The position numbers and the translations under genes are program-made. From NCBI RefSeq assembly GCF_001045465.1, contig NZ_LFND01000004.1:1-64000 (forward strand): DNA of 64,000 nucleotides, read 5' to 3'. Origin of the DNA: Chryseobacterium angstadtii. Its GTDB lineage: Bacteria > Bacteroidota > Bacteroidia > Flavobacteriales > Weeksellaceae. Each line of letters starts with the position of its first letter. Within the stretch, counting starts at the first letter, position 1. Below, piece by piece: positions 62,581-64,000 of the stretch. The notes under the pieces are model-generated. The model ran no database searches and was not told where the DNA came from. It was given only the letters and a program-made list of their open reading frames with translations.

Positions 62581-64000
62581 TTAATTTAATGGTAAGGTGA
62601 AGTAAAAAGTGGACCCTTCTTCTAATTTACTGGATACTCCGATGGTTCCGTGGTGCTGTTTAATGATCTCGGAACAGATAAACAACCCGATTCCCATTCC
62701 CTGAAATTGCAGTGAAGACTCTTCTACACGATAGAATTTACGGAACACGGCATCCTGTTTGAAATCCGGAATTCCTATTCCGAAATCGGTAACACTCACT
62801 TTTACTTCCTGTTTTTCTTCGTCTACAAAAGTGGTGACAATAACCTGGTTATTTTGAGGGGAATATTTTATAGCATTGGTCAGAAAGTTGATCAGAACCT
62901 GCTCTATGCGTATTTCATCCAGAGGGATCAGGATTTCCGGCTTTATGCCATGTCTTTTTATTCTGACTTTATTTTCGTCGTGGGTCTGTATGATGGTTTC
63001 AACGGCATTGCTGATGACGTTCTCCAGACTGGTTGGTTTTCTGTTGATTTTAAGTTTTCCGTTTTCTATTTTGGAAACATCCAGCAGATCTGTAATTAAG
63101 GTATTCAGCTTTTCAATCTGGTCCTGTACTTTAACCATAAAACCGGCTTCTGCACTTTGCTTATCCAGTTTTAATTTCCGGTCCAGCAGCTGAACATAGG
63201 CTTTGATACTGGTCAATGGTGTTTTCAGTTCGTGGCTGGCAATACTCAGGAATTCGTCCTTTTCTTTTTCCACTTTCTTCTGATCATCAATATCCGTAAA
63301 AGTTCCCACCCAGTTTTTAACTCCGTTTTCATCATTTATGGGGGTTATCCGTAAAAGGTGATATCGGTAATCTCCTGAATTTATATTTTTTATTCTGACT
63401 TCGAGCTCTAGAGCTTTATTTCTTTTTCTGCAGCGCTCAAACTCATCTCTGATGTTCATGTCATCGGGGTGAACCTCTGGAAAATCTACCGCTGTATCTG
63501 AATACTGGTACCATTTAAGATTAACGAACTCAATATTTCCTTCTTCATTCAGGGTAAAGGCGATCTGTGGCAGAGATTCCAGCATAAGCTGAAAATGATC
63601 GATCTGCGACTTCATGGTCACCTGTGATTCTCTTCTTCCTTTTACTTCTAGTTCAAGGCTTTCCTGGGTCTTTTTCATGGCAAGATTATGCTCCTGAAAA
63701 TTGTAGAACGTTTTTACTTTGAGCAGTAAAATTTCCGGATCTACAGGTTTTGTAACATAATCTTTTCCTCCCGAGGCATAGCCTTTGGTGATAAATCTTT
63801 TCTCGGTGCTTACAGCCGATAGAAATATAATAGGAACTTCTTTTGTTTTGCTGTAATCGGCTAATGTTTCAGCGACTTCGAATCCATCCATTCCGGGCAT
63901 CTGCACATCCAGAATAATCAGGGCATAATTATTTTTTATGGCTTTTCCTAATGCCTCTTCTCCGGAATTGGCCGTATCTACCTGAAAATCTTTAGATTCC
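62581..64000 (-). CDS. REC-PAS histidine kinase, 5' end beyond the window
   Basis: The frame runs to the right edge; an ATG at 63906 is internal, in the REC motif DVQMPGMDGFEV, so the true start lies outside. Visible domains: REC (ALIILDVQMPGMDGFE, then VTKPVDPE), PAS (QIAFTLNEEGNIEFVNLKWY), HisKA (SIASHELKTPLTSIKAYV), and ATPase (NAIKYSPQNN, then GMGIGLFICSEII). It starts the operon and is 4 bp from the hybrid kinase gene. With a receiver at its N-terminus it could be controlled by another kinase. Confidence 0.93.
   Translation of the reverse strand, partial: ESKDFQVDTANSGEEALGKAIKNNYALIILDVQMPGMDGFEVAETLADYSKTKEVPIIFLSAVSTEKRFITKGYASGGKDYVTKPVDPEILLLKVKTFYNFQEHNLAMKKTQESLELEVKGRRESQVTMKSQIDHFQLMLESLPQIAFTLNEEGNIEFVNLKWYQYSDTAVDFPEVHPDDMNIRDEFERCRKRNKALELEVRIKNINSGDYRYHLLRITPINDENGVKNWVGTFTDIDDQKKVEKEKDEFLSIASHELKTPLTSIKAYVQLLDRKLKLDKQSAEAGFMVKVQDQIEKLNTLITDLLDVSKIENGKLKINRKPTSLENVISNAVETIIQTHDENKVRIKRHGIKPEILIPLDEIRIEQVLINFLTNAIKYSPQNNQVIVTTFVDEEKQEVKVSVTDFGIGIPDFKQDAVFRKFYRVEESSLQFQGMGIGLFICSEIIKQHHGTIGVSSKLEEGSTFYFTLPLN

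Overview
The window reads as chromosomal DNA of a Bacteroidota bacterium of the Flavobacteriia, most like Chryseobacterium or a close relative. It is AT-rich and has A-rich start regions instead of Shine-Dalgarno sites. Several promoters fit the Bacteroidota pattern TTG-N17-19-TAnnTTTG. It also has type IX secretion (T9SS) sorting tails, SusC-like STN/TonB receptors with FecI/FecR control, DUF2480 and DUF2723 proteins, and GG-leader lanthipeptide chemistry. I see no tRNA, rRNA, CRISPR, prophage or intact insertion sequence. The family assignments come from reading motifs, not from database searches.

Layout. 1-4.4 kb: two secreted YD/RHS-repeat proteins in tandem (the first cut by the window edge). 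5.0-5.8 kb: a sterol-desaturase-like enzyme. 5.9-6.7 kb: a tandem dispersed repeat. 6.7-17.1 kb: an ECF sigma factor divergent from FecR, an STN-type TonB receptor and a same-strand series of surface proteins (beta-helix-like lipoprotein, choice-of-anchor J/T9SS protein, lipoprotein, S41 peptidase). 17.1-18.4 kb: marR with a secreted partner. 19.4-22.8 kb: an Fe-S-type repressor divergent from a superoxide dismutase, DUF2480, FMN reductase and two ferredoxins, with a clear shared operator. 23-33 kb: assorted metabolic and regulatory genes (PanE-like, Crp-like, luciferase-like oxidoreductase, TPR, AraC + TetX-like monooxygenase + DinB, VOC). 33-34 kb: a gene-poor kilobase with a T9SS-tail remnant. 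33.9-36.8 kb: two tandem TPR/transmembrane/LuxR-type regulators. 37.1-37.6 kb: a GNAT acetyltransferase.

37.7-44.3 kb is the most interesting locus: a compact class I lanthipeptide operon on the minus strand. In transcription order it has a 74-residue GG-leader precursor with three Cys in the core, an attenuator-like hairpin, a membrane-anchored S41 (PDZ) protease, a 74-residue two-helix membrane protein, LanC and a full-length LanB. All modification genes overlap. There is no LanT-type ABC exporter, so the S41 protein is the best local candidate for leader removal.

44.7-56.7 kb: a large DUF2723 membrane protein, a membrane XRE regulator with a bilobal aspartic-protease-like protein, an atypical SDR, a di-heme cytochrome c peroxidase, a RidA protein, two divergent Crp-like regulators, an outer-membrane protein, DoxX, Mug glycosylase and a small unknown. 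56.8-64 kb: a six-gene signalling operon (REC-PAS-kinase, CHASE3/HAMP/GAF hybrid kinase with three REC domains, REC, CheR, CheB, REC) with no chemoreceptor or CheW. Intergenic DNA carries at least five families of repeats or palindromes.
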